From contig NZ_CP150951.2 in the NCBI RefSeq assembly GCF_038069655.2, positions 1,886,001 to 1,950,000 of the forward strand: a DNA stretch of 64,000 nucleotides. The letters run 5' to 3'. Origin of the DNA: Yoonia sp. BS5-3 (GTDB taxonomy: Bacteria; Pseudomonadota; Alphaproteobacteria; Rhodobacterales; Rhodobacteraceae). Position numbers and translations under genes: made by a program. Each line of letters begins with the position of its first letter. Within the stretch, counting starts at the first letter, position 1. Positions 63,799-64,000 of the stretch are shown here, in pieces. The notes beneath the pieces were generated by a model. It saw only the letters and a program-made list of their open reading frames with translations, was not told the origin of the DNA and did not search any database.

Positions 63799-64000
63799 TC
63801 CATCAGTTTCCTATTCGCGTCTATTATGAAGACACTGATCTGGCGGGCATTGTCTATTATGCCAATTATCTGAAGTTCATCGAGCGTGCCCGTAGTGAAT
63901 GGGTCCGCGAGATGGGGATTGATCAGGTTCAGATGAAGGCGGAGGGTCTTGTCTTTGCCGTCCGCCGTGTTGAGGCGGATTATCTGATACCTGCGAAGTT
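63795..64000 (+). CDS. ybgC: Tol-Pal-associated acyl-CoA thioesterase (C-terminus cut by window edge)
   Basis: The first 68 residues are visible. The hotdog-fold active-site motif VYYEDTDLAGIVYYANYLKF with the catalytic Asp, then ERARSEWVREMG, is diagnostic of YbgC/4-hydroxybenzoyl-CoA thioesterase-like proteins. In proteobacteria the gene precedes tolQRAB-pal, expected just beyond the window. YbgC hydrolyses short acyl-CoA or acyl-ACP and may act in envelope lipid metabolism. Confidence 0.93.
   Translation, partial: MIHQFPIRVYYEDTDLAGIVYYANYLKFIERARSEWVREMGIDQVQMKAEGLVFAVRRVEADYLIPAK

Overview
The window reads as chromosomal DNA of an alphaproteobacterium of the Rhodobacterales (Roseobacter-type) lineage. 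This rests on gene content and order: ccoGHIS behind a perfect FnrL-type box, DUF1150 beside Hsp20, YdcH next to purEK, ruvCAB followed by ybgC, a DUF1127 protein, an Agl-type sugar ABC operon, a non-pyrrolysine MttB-family gene, and two perfect CtrA-type boxes (TTAA-N7-TTAA). I see no tRNA or rRNA, insertion sequence, prophage or CRISPR array, so this is ordinary chromosome with one striking lineage-specific block.

Layout. 1-6.9 kb (minus strand): the N-terminal part of a CcdA-like protein, an HU protein with a strong terminator, amn and ade (purine salvage), a hybrid response regulator/kinase and a sensor kinase. 6.9-14.3 kb (minus): a LacI-regulated Agl-like sugar ABC operon in the order regulator, binding protein, permease, permease, glycoside hydrolase, ATPase, with an operator palindrome upstream. 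14.5-18.6 kb: a 1354-residue autotransporter with 25-residue repeats. 18.6-22.1 kb: a LysR regulator divergent from an MttB-family methyltransferase and a 3-hydroxyisobutyrate-dehydrogenase-family enzyme.

22.1-32.2 kb (minus): the most interesting region. Eight tightly spaced genes encode, in transcription order, a membrane Ser/Thr kinase with periplasmic PDZ-like modules, an FHA protein, a PP2C phosphatase, a GTPase with a Pro-Glu linker and no G3 motif, a 694-residue dynamin-like GTPase, a third GTPase, a small roadblock-like protein and an unknown protein. Kinase, FHA and PP2C make a phosphorylation write/read/erase set. The GTPases with a possible roadblock regulator suggest a phosphorylation-controlled membrane-remodelling or polarity machine. 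I know of no described system with this composition.

32.7-47.5 kb: gap, an ABC-2 exporter, an S49 peptidase with a tiny CxxC membrane protein and a pteridine-reductase-like SDR in overlapping order, uvrC, a CYTH protein, an Hsp20-DUF1150-mgsA cluster with a sigma-32-type promoter, a secreted repeat protein, YdcH, purEK, a secreted alpha/beta hydrolase, a frameshifted EamA transporter and a DUF3179 protein. 47.8-49.9 kb: groESL with a CIRCE operator and a sigma-70-type promoter. 50.0-54.2 kb: ccoGHIS for cbb3 oxidase assembly, without ccoNOQP alongside. 54.5-64.0 kb (mostly plus): a PAS-GGDEF-EAL protein, an MFS transporter, msrA, prmA, a small membrane protein, DUF1127, ruvCAB, an unknown protein and the start of ybgC.

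Gene starts were chosen from Shine-Dalgarno spacing and family length, and several differ from the longest possible reading frame. All family assignments come from reading motifs by eye; no search was run.
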